Source: Micromonospora rifamycinica
Lineage (GTDB): Bacteria; Actinomycetota; Actinomycetes; Mycobacteriales; Micromonosporaceae
DNA: 64,000 bases
Reading direction: 5' to 3'
Assembly (NCBI RefSeq): GCF_900090265.1
Contig: NZ_LT607752.1
Location: 5,710,001-5,774,000 of the forward strand
Below, piece after piece: positions 26,817 to 35,432 of this stretch (position 1 is its first letter; every line of letters begins with the position of its first letter). The notes under the pieces are model-generated. The model had not been told where the DNA came from, did not search any database, and worked only from the letters and a program-made list of their open reading frames with translations. The position numbers were made by a program, and so were the translations under genes.

Positions 26817-28052
26817 TCAGCCGGGGCGGGACAGCCACCCGGAGGGGCGGGCGATGATCCGACGGACCACCGAACCGGCCCCGCCGACGGCGGCGGACTC
26901 GGCACCGAGCGCCGCCGGACGGACCGTCACCGGGGACCAGCCGCTGGTGAGCACCCGGTCGTCGAGTTCGGCCAGCACCGGCGGGCACAGCCACGGCGCG
27001 AGGGTCGCGTATCCGCCGCCGAGCACGACGGTGTCCAGGTCGAGCAGGTTCACCACGCCGGAGACGGCGACCCCGAGGGCGGTGCCGGCGGACCGGAGCG
27101 CGGCGAGCGTGGCCGGATCGCCGGAGCCGGCCAGGTCGGCCAGCCGGTGGGCGGCGGTGTCGGCGGGCAGGTCCGCGCCGGCCAGCCCGGCCGCCGCCAG
27201 CACGGCCTCCTGCCCGGCGTACGTCTCCAGGCAGCCCCGGGCGCCGCAGCGACAGGTGGGGCCGCCCGGATCCACAGGTACGTGGCCCAGCTCGCCGCTC
27301 CAGCCCCGCGAGCCCCGGAACAGCGCACCGTCGAGCACGATCCCGGCACCGATGCCGATCTCGCCGGAGACGTGCAGGAAACTCTCCGGTCCGCCCGGGC
27401 GGGCGTGCAGTTCGCCCAGCGCGGCGAGGTTCGCCTCGTTCTCCACCACCAGCGGCGGCACCCCGTCGACCGGGACGGTGAGGGCGGGGTGACCGGCGAG
27501 CAGGGCCGGCACGTCGACGTCCCGCCAGCCGAGGTTGGGGGCGAGCCGGACCAGCCCCCGGGAGTCGACCAGCCCCGGCACGGCCAGGGCCGCCCCGGCC
27601 AGTCCGAGCCCGGCGGCGTCGGCGACGGCGTGCGCCCGCCGGGCCAGGGCGACCAGGGCGGTGAGCGCATCGGCGGGGGAGAGGGGGCGCAGGTCGAGCC
27701 GGCGAACCTCGTGGTGCCGGACCGCGCCGGTGAGGTCGACCACGCAGGCGGCCAGGTAGTCGACGTTGACCTCGAGGCCGAGCCCGGCCGGGCCGGTGTC
27801 GCCGAGCAGCAGCCCGCGGGCGGGTCGGCCGGCGCCGGTGCGGGGTGCGGGGTCGGCCTCGGTGACCAGTCGGCCGGCGATGAGGTCGTCGACGACGGCC
27901 GACACGGTGGCCCGGGTCAGCCCGGTGTCGGCGGCGATCTCGGCCCGGGAGGGCGGCCGGGCGGTGTTGGCGATCCGCCGCAGCACCACGGCGAGGTTGA
28001 GTTCGCGCAGGCTTCCCTGGCGGACCGCGCCGGCGGTCCGGGTGTCGGTCAC
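26817..28052 (-). CDS. ROK family repressor (XylR-type)
   Basis: Transcriptional repressor of the xylose genes, 411 residues. An N-terminal winged helix (about 5-75, SLRELNLAVVLRRIANT, then TGLTRATVSAVVDDLIAGRL) is followed by a ROK sugar-binding domain with GLEVNVDYLAACVVDL, the motif GEIGIGAGIVLDG and the zinc-binding cysteine cluster CRCGARGCLETY. The GTG at 28052 is chosen over the ATG at 28079 because the latter would place the coding region over the xylA promoter (28056-28084). It is divergently transcribed from xylA and an operator-like inverted repeat lies between them, so it should repress xylAB and bind xylose or xylulose as inducer. Confidence 0.9.
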   Translation of the reverse strand: MTDTRTAGAVRQGSLRELNLAVVLRRIANTARPPSRAEIAADTGLTRATVSAVVDDLIAGRLVTEADPAPRTGAGRPARGLLLGDTGPAGLGLEVNVDYLAACVVDLTGAVRHHEVRRLDLRPLSPADALTALVALARRAHAVADAAGLGLAGAALAVPGLVDSRGLVRLAPNLGWRDVDVPALLAGHPALTVPVDGVPPLVVENEANLAALGELHARPGGPESFLHVSGEIGIGAGIVLDGALFRGSRGWSGELGHVPVDPGGPTCRCGARGCLETYAGQEAVLAAAGLAGADLPADTAAHRLADLAGSGDPATLAALRSAGTALGVAVSGVVNLLDLDTVVLGGGYATLAPWLCPPVLAELDDRVLTSGWSPVTVRPAALGAESAAVGGAGSVVRRIIARPSGWLSRPG

Positions 28053-28055
28053 CCC

Positions 28056-28084
28056 TTGACAGTGCCACAGCCCGGCCATTTAAT
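28056..28084 (+). promoter_or_regulatory. xylA promoter
   Basis: TTGACA at 28056-28061, a 17-base spacer, then TTTAAT at 28079-28084. This is close to the vegetative consensus and the best promoter in the window. It points at xylA, with an expected leader of about 50 bases. Confidence 0.75.
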
Positions 28085-28102
28085 TCAACCACTGAACAAA
28101 TT
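28078..28102. promoter_or_regulatory. putative XylR operator
   Basis: ATTTAATTCA (28078-28087), a 5-base spacer and TGAACAAATT (28093-28102) form an AT-rich inverted repeat with 7 of 10 positions matching. It overlaps the -10 and start region of the xylA promoter, where a repressor would block it. Confidence 0.7.
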
Positions 28103-28144
28103 GCGTCACCACACCACCGCCACCATCATCACCGGAGGTCTGCC

Positions 28145-29332
28145 ATGGCACCCCGTCCCACTCCCGCCGACAAGTTCTCCTTCGGGCTCTGGACGGTGGG
28201 CTGGCAGGCCCGTGACCCGTTCGGTGACGCCACCCGCCCCGAGCTGGACGCCGTCGAGGCGGTGCACCGGCTCGCCGAGCTGGGCGCGTACGGCATCACC
28301 TTCCACGACGACGACCTGATCCCGTTCGGCGCCGACAACGCCGCCCGGGAGGCCCAGCTCGCCCGGTTCCGTAAGGCGCTCGACGAGACCGGCCTGGTCG
28401 TGCCGATGGTCACCACCAACCTCTTCACCCACCCGGTGTTCAAGGACGGCGGCTTCACCAGCAACGACCGCGACGTCCGCCGCTACGCGCTGCGCAAGGT
28501 ACTGCGCAACGTCGACCTCGCCGCCGAGCTGGGTGCCAAGACCTTCGTCATGTGGGGCGGCCGGGAGGGCTCCGAGTACGACGTGGCCAAGGACATCCGG
28601 GCCGCGCTGGACCGCTACCGCGAGGCCGTCGACGTGCTCTGCCAGTACGTCGTCGACCAGGGCTACGACCTGCGGTTCGCCATCGAGCCCAAGCCGAACG
28701 AGCCGCGCGGTGACATCCTGCTCCCCACCGTCGGTCACGCGCTGGCGTTCATCTCCGAGCTGGAGCGCCCCGAGATGGTCGGTCTCAACCCGGAGGTCGG
28801 GCACGAGCAGATGGCCGGCCTCAACTACGCCCACGGCATCGCCCAGGCGCTCTGGCAGGGCAAGCTGTTCCACCTCGACCTCAACGGCCAGCGGGGCATC
28901 AAGTACGACCAGGACCTGGTCTTCGGCCACGGCGACCTGATGAACGCGTTCGCCCTGGTCGACCTGCTCGAGAACGGCGGCCCCGGCGGCGGCCCGGCGT
29001 ACGACGGCCCGCGTCACTTCGACTACAAGCCCTCCCGCACCGAGGACATCGCCGGGGTGTGGGCGTCGGCCGAGGCCAACATGGCGACCTACCTGCTGCT
29101 CAAGGAGCGGGCGGCCGCGTTCCGGGCCGACCCGGAGGTGGTCGAGGCGCTCGCCGCCAGCAAGGTCGGCGAGTTGGCCAGCCCCACGCTGGGCGAGGGT
29201 GAGGGCTACGCCGGGCTGCTCGCCGACCGGTCCGCGTTCGAGGAGTTCGACGTGGACGCGACGGCCGCCAAGGGCTTCGGCTTCGTCCGGCTCAACCAGC
29301 TCGCCGTCGAGCACCTGCTCGGCGCACGCTGA
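28145..29332 (+). CDS. xylA: xylose isomerase
   Basis: Isomerises D-xylose to D-xylulose (and glucose to fructose) in the cytoplasm with two divalent metals. The 395-residue length is that of the class I, actinomycete-type enzyme. Visible signatures are the catalytic His in YGITFHDDDLIPFG, the metal-binding AIEPKPNEPRGD, GLNPEVGHEQMAGLNYAHG, and the final metal ligands in HLDLNGQRGIKYDQDL. A GGAGG lies six bases before the ATG. It heads an operon with xylB (11-base gap) behind a strong promoter and likely XylR operator. Confidence 0.98.
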   Translation: MAPRPTPADKFSFGLWTVGWQARDPFGDATRPELDAVEAVHRLAELGAYGITFHDDDLIPFGADNAAREAQLARFRKALDETGLVVPMVTTNLFTHPVFKDGGFTSNDRDVRRYALRKVLRNVDLAAELGAKTFVMWGGREGSEYDVAKDIRAALDRYREAVDVLCQYVVDQGYDLRFAIEPKPNEPRGDILLPTVGHALAFISELERPEMVGLNPEVGHEQMAGLNYAHGIAQALWQGKLFHLDLNGQRGIKYDQDLVFGHGDLMNAFALVDLLENGGPGGGPAYDGPRHFDYKPSRTEDIAGVWASAEANMATYLLLKERAAAFRADPEVVEALAASKVGELASPTLGEGEGYAGLLADRSAFEEFDVDATAAKGFGFVRLNQLAVEHLLGAR

Positions 29333-29343
29333 GGCGGGCCGGC

Positions 29344-30852
29344 ATGCCGCTCGTCGCCGGGGTGGACTCGTCCACCCAGTCCTGCAAGGTGGTGATCCGG
29401 GACGCGGAGACCGGCGCGCTGGTCCGGCAGGGCCGCGCGCCGCACCCGGACGGCACCGAGGTCGACCCACGGGCCTGGTGGGATGCCCTGCTGGCCGCCG
29501 TCGAGGCGGCCGGCGGGCTGGCCGACGTGGTGGCCGTGTCGGTCGCCGGCCAGCAGCACGGCATGGTCTGCCTGGACGGGTCGGGCGAGGTCGTCCGGCC
29601 GGCGCTGCTGTGGAACGACACCCGGTCGGCCGACGCCGCCCGGGAGCTGATCGCCGAGGCCGGCGACGGGGAGGCCGGCCGCCGGTTCTGGGCCGACGCG
29701 GTCGGCCTGGTCCCGGTGGCCAGCTTCACCGCCACCAAGCTGCGTTGGCTGGCCCGGCACGAGCCGGAGCACGCCGACCGGGTCGCCGCCGTCTGCCTGC
29801 CGCACGACTGGCTGACCTGGCGGTTGGCGGGTGCCCCCGGCCTGGCGGCGCTGCGCACCGACCGGGGCGACGCCAGTGGCACCGGCTACTGGTCCCCGGC
29901 GACCGGTCAGTACCGACCCGACCTGCTGGAACGGGCGTTCGGTCGGGTCGTCGAGGTGCCCACGGTGCTCGGCCCGGCCGAGCGGGCCGGCGTGCTCGAC
30001 CCGGCCGTGCTGCCCGGCGGCCCGGCGGCCCCGGTCGGAGCCGCCGGCCCCGGCAGCGGGGAGATCCTGCTCGGCCCCGGTACCGGGGACAACGCCGCCG
30101 CCGCGCTGGGCGTGGGGGCCGGTCCGGGCGACGTGGTCGTCTCGATCGGCACCTCCGGCACGGTCTTCGCGGTGGCGGACACCCCGGCCGCCGACGCCGG
30201 TGGCGCGGTGGCCGGCTTCGCCGACGCGACGGGCCGGTTCCTGCCGCTGGTCTGCACGCTCAACGCGGCCCGGGTGCTCGACTCGGCGGCGACGCTGCTC
30301 GGCGTCGACCTCGACGAGCTGTCCGCGCTGGCGCTGGACGCCCCGCCCGGGGCGGACGGCCTGGTCATGGTCCCCTACCTGGAGGGGGAGCGGACCCCGG
30401 ACCGCCCCACCGCCACCGGCTCGGTGCACGGGCTGACCCTGCGCACCGCCACCCCGGCCCACCTGGCCCGGGCGGCGGTGGAGGGGATGCTCTGCGCGCT
30501 GGCCGACGGGCTCGACGCGCTGGTCGCCCAGGGGGCCACGGTCGAGCGGGTGATCCTGGTCGGCGGCGGGGCCCGCTCGGCGGCGGTCCGCCGGATCGCA
30601 CCGCAGGTCTTCGGCCGTCCGGTGGTCGTCCCCCCGCCCGGGGAGTACGTCGCGGACGGCGCGGCCCGCCAGGCCGCCTGGGTCGCCCTGGGCGGGGAGC
30701 AGCCGCCCACCTGGGCGGTGCAGGACACCGAGGAGTACGTGGCGGAGCCCGTCCCCGCCATCCGGCAGCGGTACGCCGAGGCCCGCGACCACGTCCTCGA
30801 CCGGGTCGCCCCGGCCGGGAAGCCCGACGAGGTGGGTGCGCCCGGGGAGTGA
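29344..30852 (+). CDS. xylB: xylulokinase
   Basis: Phosphorylates D-xylulose with ATP to xylulose-5-phosphate, feeding the pentose phosphate pathway. The 502-residue FGGY kinase shows the N-terminal phosphate-binding strand GVDSSTQSCKVVIRDAETG, VSVAGQQHGMVCLDG, LWNDTRS, and the C-terminal ATPase signatures GTGDNAAAALGVG, VSIGTSGTVFAV and VILVGGGARSAAVRRI. It follows xylA by 11 bases and ends before a 15-bp hairpin terminator. Confidence 0.97.
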   Translation: MPLVAGVDSSTQSCKVVIRDAETGALVRQGRAPHPDGTEVDPRAWWDALLAAVEAAGGLADVVAVSVAGQQHGMVCLDGSGEVVRPALLWNDTRSADAARELIAEAGDGEAGRRFWADAVGLVPVASFTATKLRWLARHEPEHADRVAAVCLPHDWLTWRLAGAPGLAALRTDRGDASGTGYWSPATGQYRPDLLERAFGRVVEVPTVLGPAERAGVLDPAVLPGGPAAPVGAAGPGSGEILLGPGTGDNAAAALGVGAGPGDVVVSIGTSGTVFAVADTPAADAGGAVAGFADATGRFLPLVCTLNAARVLDSAATLLGVDLDELSALALDAPPGADGLVMVPYLEGERTPDRPTATGSVHGLTLRTATPAHLARAAVEGMLCALADGLDALVAQGATVERVILVGGGARSAAVRRIAPQVFGRPVVVPPPGEYVADGAARQAAWVALGGEQPPTWAVQDTEEYVAEPVPAIRQRYAEARDHVLDRVAPAGKPDEVGAPGE

Positions 30853-30871
30853 GTCCCCCGAACGACGTCGC

Positions 30872-30909
30872 CGGCCGGTGACCGACGCACGGGGGTCGGT
30901 CACCGGCCG
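30872..30909. terminator. 15-bp hairpin terminator after xylB
   Basis: Arms 30872-30886 and 30895-30909 are perfectly complementary over 15 bp with an 8-base loop. It lies 19 bases past the xylB stop and closes the xylAB operon. Confidence 0.85.
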
Positions 30910-31010
30910 ACGACCGGGGCCGCCCCCGGTGGGCCGGTCCCCGGGGCGGTGCCGCCGGTCCGGCGGGGGCGCTCGCGGGGCCGGTGTCCCCACCTGGTTG
31001 GCTGCCCGAC

Positions 31011-32423
31011 ATGACCGGTAGCAGGTTCCCCCGGCGCGGGAACGCGGCGCACCGCATCTACAGCGTCGTGGTGTTCGTGGTGCTCGCCTCGCTGGACAAC
31101 GTGGCGATCGGCCTGGTGCCCCCGTTGTACGGGCCGATCTCCGGGGCGCTGGGGGTGCCGCAGCGGATGCTCGGCCTGGTCACGGCGGTGAGCTTCCTGG
31201 TCAGCGCGGTCGCGGCGGTGGGCTGGGCGTACGTCGGCGACCGGGGCAACCGCAAGCCGCTGCTGATGGTGGGCACGCTGGTCTGGGCGGCGGGCACCGG
31301 TGGCAGCGCGTTCGCCACCGGGTTCCCGACCTTCCTCGCCGCGCAACTGGTCGCCGCGGTCGGGTTGGGCGCGGTCGGCTCGGTCGGGTTCTCCGTGGTC
31401 ACCGACCTGATCTCGCCGCGTCGCCGGGGCCTGGTGATGAGCTTCTGGGGGCTGTCCCAGGGGGTCGGCACCCTGGCCGGCACGCTCACCGGCGGGCTGC
31501 TCGGTGCCGCCGACTGGCGACGCCCGTTCCTGCTGCTCACCGTGGTCGGCCTGGCCGCCACGGTGGCCTACCTGCTGACGTACGACATCCGGCGCGGGCA
31601 GAGCGAGCCGGAGCTGGCCGGGGCGATCGACGCCGGCGTCGAGTACGACTACCGGATCACCCGGGCCGACCTGCCGCGCATCCTGGGCCGGCGGACCAAC
31701 CGGTGGCTGATCCTCCAGGGGCTCACCGCGCAGGCGGCGTTCGGCTCGCTGGTGTGGCTGCCGGTGCTGTTCGCCGAGCGGGCGCAGGGGCAGGGCTACT
31801 CGGCGGCGACGGCGGTCGTGGTGGGCAGCGTCTTCGCCACCCTCTTCCAGCTCGGCGGGGTGTTCTCCATCGTCGGCGGGCTGGTCGGGGACGCGCTGCA
31901 ACGGCGTACCCCGAGGGGCCGGGCGCTGGTCGCGGCGGTGGGTGTGCTCGCGGCGCTGCCGTTCTACCTGGTGCTGTTCTTCGTGCCGATCCGGATCGAC
32001 GTGCCCGACGGCGGCGGCACCGGCGCGGTGGTGGGTGCCGTGCTGGCCAGCGTGGTGACCGAGCCGACGGTCGGGCTGAGCCTGCTGACCGCCCTGGTGG
32101 CGTTGGCGCTGACCTCGGCGAACTCGCCGAACTGGTTCGCTCTGATCGCCGACGTCAACCCGCCGGAGCACCGGGGCACCGTGTACAGCCTGGGCAACCT
32201 GGTGAACGGGGTCGGCCGGGCGGCCGGCAACGGGCTGGTCGGGGCGGTCTTCCACAGCCTGCGGGCGGCCTTCCCGCCGCCGCTCAACTACGCCGTCGGG
32301 CTGGCGGCGTTCCAGCTCTTCTTCATCCCCACCGGGCTGATGTACTGGCTGGCCTCCCGCACCTCGCCGCACGACATCGCGGCGGTACGCGACCTGCTGC
32401 ACGACCGCGCCGACCGCCGCTGA
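31011..32423 (+). CDS. MFS transporter
   Basis: Major facilitator family membrane protein of 470 residues with about 12 helices. The N-terminal half has SVVVFVVLASLDNVAIGLVP and the loop 2-3 signature VGDRGNRKPLLMVG, a form of GxxxDRxGRR. The central loop is long and charged (YDIRRGQSEPELAGAIDAG). Near the C-terminus, VNPPEHRGTVYSLGNLVNG resembles spinster-like and sugar-phosphate-like members. Substrate unknown. Its position after xylAB suggests a sugar, but a terminator and its own region separate it. The ATG at 31011 is chosen as the first Met at the helix boundary; no clear ribosome binding site. Confidence 0.85.
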   Translation: MTGSRFPRRGNAAHRIYSVVVFVVLASLDNVAIGLVPPLYGPISGALGVPQRMLGLVTAVSFLVSAVAAVGWAYVGDRGNRKPLLMVGTLVWAAGTGGSAFATGFPTFLAAQLVAAVGLGAVGSVGFSVVTDLISPRRRGLVMSFWGLSQGVGTLAGTLTGGLLGAADWRRPFLLLTVVGLAATVAYLLTYDIRRGQSEPELAGAIDAGVEYDYRITRADLPRILGRRTNRWLILQGLTAQAAFGSLVWLPVLFAERAQGQGYSAATAVVVGSVFATLFQLGGVFSIVGGLVGDALQRRTPRGRALVAAVGVLAALPFYLVLFFVPIRIDVPDGGGTGAVVGAVLASVVTEPTVGLSLLTALVALALTSANSPNWFALIADVNPPEHRGTVYSLGNLVNGVGRAAGNGLVGAVFHSLRAAFPPPLNYAVGLAAFQLFFIPTGLMYWLASRTSPHDIAAVRDLLHDRADRR

Positions 32424-32499
32424 GCCCGCCGTCCGCACTCCGCCGTGCCGGCCGACCGGTCCGTGCCGACCGCTCCCGGTCGGTCCGTGCCTGACCGCA

Positions 32500-32535
32500 C
32501 CGGCCCCGGACGAGCGTCGCGTCGTCCGGGGCCGG
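32500..32535. terminator. bidirectional terminator
   Basis: Arms 32500-32513 and 32522-32535 pair perfectly over 14 bp with an 8-base loop. It lies between the convergent MFS and GH13 genes. Confidence 0.8.
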
Positions 32536-32542
32536 GCGTCGG

Positions 32543-34180
32543 TCAGTGGCGGACCCAGACCGTCACGTCGGTGGGCACCCGGCCGTCGGCGTCCAGCGGG
32601 GCGCTGCCGTGCAGCAGCTCCCCGGCCGGCGGCGGCACCGCGGCGGCGCCGAAGTTGGTCAGCACGGTCAGCCCGCCGTTGCGGAAGACCAGCGTCTCGT
32701 CGCCGGAGGAGAGCCATTCCAGGGTGCCCCGCCCCAGGCCGTGCTCGCGGCGCAGCCGCAACGCGGTGCGGTACGTCTCATAGGTCGAGCCGGCCACCCC
32801 CTGCTGCCGGTCCAGCGCGTACTCGGCCCACAGGGACGGCTGCGGCAGCCAGCTGGCGTCGGTCGGGCCGAAGCCGTACGACGGGGCGTCGGCCTCCCAC
32901 GGGATCGGCACCCGGCAGCCGTCCCGGCCGCGCTGGGTGTGGCCGCTGCGTTCCCAGGTCGGGTCCTGCCGGGCCTCGTCGGGCAGCGTGGTGTGCTCGG
33001 GGAGCCCCAGCTCCTCGCCCTGGTAGAGGTAGGCCGAGCCGGGCAGGGCCAGCATCAGCAGGGTGGCCGCCCTGGCCCGGCGCAGGCCCAGCGCGGCGTC
33101 CGGCTGCGGGTCGCCGATGCCGATGCCGTTGGGTCGGCCGCCCTTGGCCGACAGGCCCATCCGGGAGGCGTGCCGGATGACGTCGTGGTTGGAGAGCACC
33201 CAGGTGGTGGGGGCGCCGACGGCGTCGGTGGCCTCCAGCGAGCGGGTGATCACCGCGTACTGGGCGGGGGCCGTCCACGCGGCGAGCAGGTACTCGAAGT
33301 TGAACGCCTGGTGCATCTCGTCGGGGCGGACGTAGCGGGCGATCCGCTCGGCCGGCTCCACCCACGCCTCGGCGACCAGGATCCGGTCGCCGTCGTAGGA
33401 GTCCAGCACCCGCCGCCAGTCCCGGTAGATCTCGTGCACGCCGTCCTGGTCCCACATGGGCGGGCGGGGCTTGTCCGCCTCGTTGCCGGAGAGGATCTCC
33501 TGCGGCTCCTCCCAGTTGGCCAGGTCGGCCTGCTTGATCAGGCCGTGCGCCACGTCCACCCGGAAGCCGTCGACGCCCCGGTCCAGCCAGAACCGGAGCA
33601 CGTCGAGGAACTCGGCGCGGATCTCCGGGTTGTCCCAGTTGAGGTCCGGCTGGGCGGTGTCGAACAGGTGCAGGTACCACTGGCCGGGCCGGCCGTCGGG
33701 CTCGACGAGCCGGGTCCAGGCGGGACCGCCGAAGACGCTCTGCCAGTCGTTCGGCGGTTCCGCGCCGTCCGGGCCGAGGCCGTCGCGGAAGACGTACCGG
33801 TCCCGTTCCGGGCTGCCGGGGGCGGCGGCGACGGCGGCCTGGAACCACCGGTGCGCCGACGAGGTGTGGTTGGGCACCAGGTCGACGATGACCTTCAACC
33901 CCTTGGCCCGGGCCTCGGCGATCAGCGTGTCGGCGTCCGCCAGGCTCCCGAACAGCGGGTCGACGTCGCGGTAGTCGGCGACGTCGTACCCGGCGTCGGC
34001 CTGCGGCGACGGGTAGAACGGCGACAGCCAGACGGCGTCGACGCCCAGCTCGGCCAGGTGGCCCAACCGGGCCGTGATGCCGGGCAGGTCACCGATGCCG
34101 TCGCCGTCGGAGTCGGCGAAGGAACGCGGGTAGATCTGGTAGATGACGGCCTCGGTCCACCATCCGGGGGGCACGCCCAC
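32543..34180 (-). CDS. GH13 alpha-glucosidase (oligo-1,6-glucosidase-like)
   Basis: Hydrolyses imported alpha-glucosides in the cytoplasm. The GH13 protein (545 residues from this start) shows YQIYPRSFADSDGDGIGDL, the four conserved regions DLVPNHTS, GFRVDVAHG (nucleophile Asp), EAWVEP (acid/base Glu) and LSNHDV, and the following GEELGLPEHTTLPD. No signal peptide, so it acts on transported sugars. The start is unclear. GTG 34180 has AGGA eight bases away and is listed here. CTG 34213 (adds 11 residues) has GGGAGAAGG at ideal spacing. Longer in-frame starts run through the regulator gene. It is the last gene of the alpha-glucoside operon. Confidence 0.92.
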   Translation of the reverse strand: MGVPPGWWTEAVIYQIYPRSFADSDGDGIGDLPGITARLGHLAELGVDAVWLSPFYPSPQADAGYDVADYRDVDPLFGSLADADTLIAEARAKGLKVIVDLVPNHTSSAHRWFQAAVAAAPGSPERDRYVFRDGLGPDGAEPPNDWQSVFGGPAWTRLVEPDGRPGQWYLHLFDTAQPDLNWDNPEIRAEFLDVLRFWLDRGVDGFRVDVAHGLIKQADLANWEEPQEILSGNEADKPRPPMWDQDGVHEIYRDWRRVLDSYDGDRILVAEAWVEPAERIARYVRPDEMHQAFNFEYLLAAWTAPAQYAVITRSLEATDAVGAPTTWVLSNHDVIRHASRMGLSAKGGRPNGIGIGDPQPDAALGLRRARAATLLMLALPGSAYLYQGEELGLPEHTTLPDEARQDPTWERSGHTQRGRDGCRVPIPWEADAPSYGFGPTDASWLPQPSLWAEYALDRQQGVAGSTYETYRTALRLRREHGLGRGTLEWLSSGDETLVFRNGGLTVLTNFGAAAVPPPAGELLHGSAPLDADGRVPTDVTVWVRH

Positions 34181-34287
34181 GGACTGGTCCTGCTGCCTCG
34201 CGTCGGTGTTCAGAGCCTTCTCCCTGTGTCGAGCCGGGTGTCGTGTCGAGCCGGTCGCGTCCTGCCGGACCGTGCGGTCGAATCCGT

Positions 34288-35361
34288 TCAGTGTGCCCGG
34301 GGCGGCGCGGTCGATTCCCGTACCACCAGTCGAGTGGGCAGGATCACCGGCGGGCTCGTCGTGGCGTCGTCGGCGCCGGCTCCGCGGGGGGTGGGCACCC
34401 GGCCGGCGTACGGCTCGACGGTGCCGGCGACCAGCGGGTCGAGCAGCAGTCGGGCGGCGAGCCGGCCCTGTTCGGCGGCGGGCTGGGCGATGGTGCTCAA
34501 CCCGAGTACGCCGGACAGGTCGTGGTCGTCCACGCCGATCACGCTGACGTCCTGCGGAACCCGCAGCCCGGCGTCGCGCAGCGCGGTCAGCGCGCCCATC
34601 GCGATCTCGTCGCAGGCCGCGAAGATCGCCGTCGGCGGTTCGCCCCGGGCCAGTAGCTCGGTGGTCGCCTGGTTGCCGCCGGCGATGGTGAACTGCGACT
34701 CCATGTCCAGGCTGGGGTCGGGGCGCAGACCGGCGTGGCGCAGCGCCTCCTGGTAGCCCCGACGACGGTCGGTGTGGGTGGTGAACGCCAGTTCGTCGGT
34801 CGGATCGCCGGAGATGTGGGCGATCCGCCGGTGGCCGAGGTCGAGCAGGTGCCGGGTGGCCGTCCGGGCCGCCGCCACGTCGTCGATCCGGACGCAGGGC
34901 CAGCCGGGCACCGTGCTGCCGGAGCTGATCGTGATGCCGGGCAGGTCCAGCTCGGCCAGGGCGGTCAGGTCGGCCGGTCGCAGCGGGGTGGCGACCAGCA
35001 TGATCGCGTCGACCCGCTTGTGCAGGTTGGCGGTGCGCAGCACCCGTTGCCGGACCTGCTCGCGCCCGCCGAGGTTGTAGAGCAGCAGGTCGTAGCCGGC
35101 CTGGTGGAGGAACTCCTCGACCGCCTCCACGACGGTGCCGAAGAACCAGCGGGTGATCCGGGGCACCACCACGGCGACCGTGCCGGTCCGGCCGCCGGCC
35201 AGCCGGGACGCGCTCGGCGAGACCGCGTACTGGAGCTGTTCGGCGGCGGCGAGCACCCGGCGGCGCGTCGCGGCCGACACCGTCGGCAGGCCGCGCAACG
35301 CCCGGGAGACGGTGGCGGTGGAGACCCCGGCCAGCCGGGCCACGTCGTCGATCCTCGTCAC
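34288..35361 (-). CDS. LacI family regulator of alpha-glucoside genes
   Basis: A 357-residue LacI/GalR repressor. The N-terminal helix-turn-helix is IDDVARLAGVSTATVSRALRG with the hinge helix PSASRLAGGRTG, followed by a periplasmic-binding-like sensor domain (VAVVVPRITRWFFGTVVEAV, DDVAAARTATRHLLDLGHRR, VIGVDDHDLS). The GTG at 35361 is chosen because the helix-turn-helix begins immediately after it. It lies between the permease pair and the GH13 gene. Its probable target is the palindrome TGTAAGCGCTTGCA upstream of the binding-protein gene, a typical LacI-family site. Effector probably maltose, trehalose or another alpha-glucoside. Confidence 0.92.
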   Translation of the reverse strand: MTRIDDVARLAGVSTATVSRALRGLPTVSAATRRRVLAAAEQLQYAVSPSASRLAGGRTGTVAVVVPRITRWFFGTVVEAVEEFLHQAGYDLLLYNLGGREQVRQRVLRTANLHKRVDAIMLVATPLRPADLTALAELDLPGITISSGSTVPGWPCVRIDDVAAARTATRHLLDLGHRRIAHISGDPTDELAFTTHTDRRRGYQEALRHAGLRPDPSLDMESQFTIAGGNQATTELLARGEPPTAIFAACDEIAMGALTALRDAGLRVPQDVSVIGVDDHDLSGVLGLSTIAQPAAEQGRLAARLLLDPLVAGTVEPYAGRVPTPRGAGADDATTSPPVILPTRLVVRESTAPPRAH

Positions 35362-35432
35362 GCTGTCGTTCCCCCGCTCCGCGCCGACCTCCCGCCGCCA
35401 CCCGGTGCTGCCGGGCGGCGGCGGGACGGCCG

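Noticed and set aside
34181..35401. N-terminal extension of the GH13 frame through the LacI gene
   Set aside because: This part is the shadow of the regulator; a GTG or CTG start near 34180-34213 gives a normal GH13 length.
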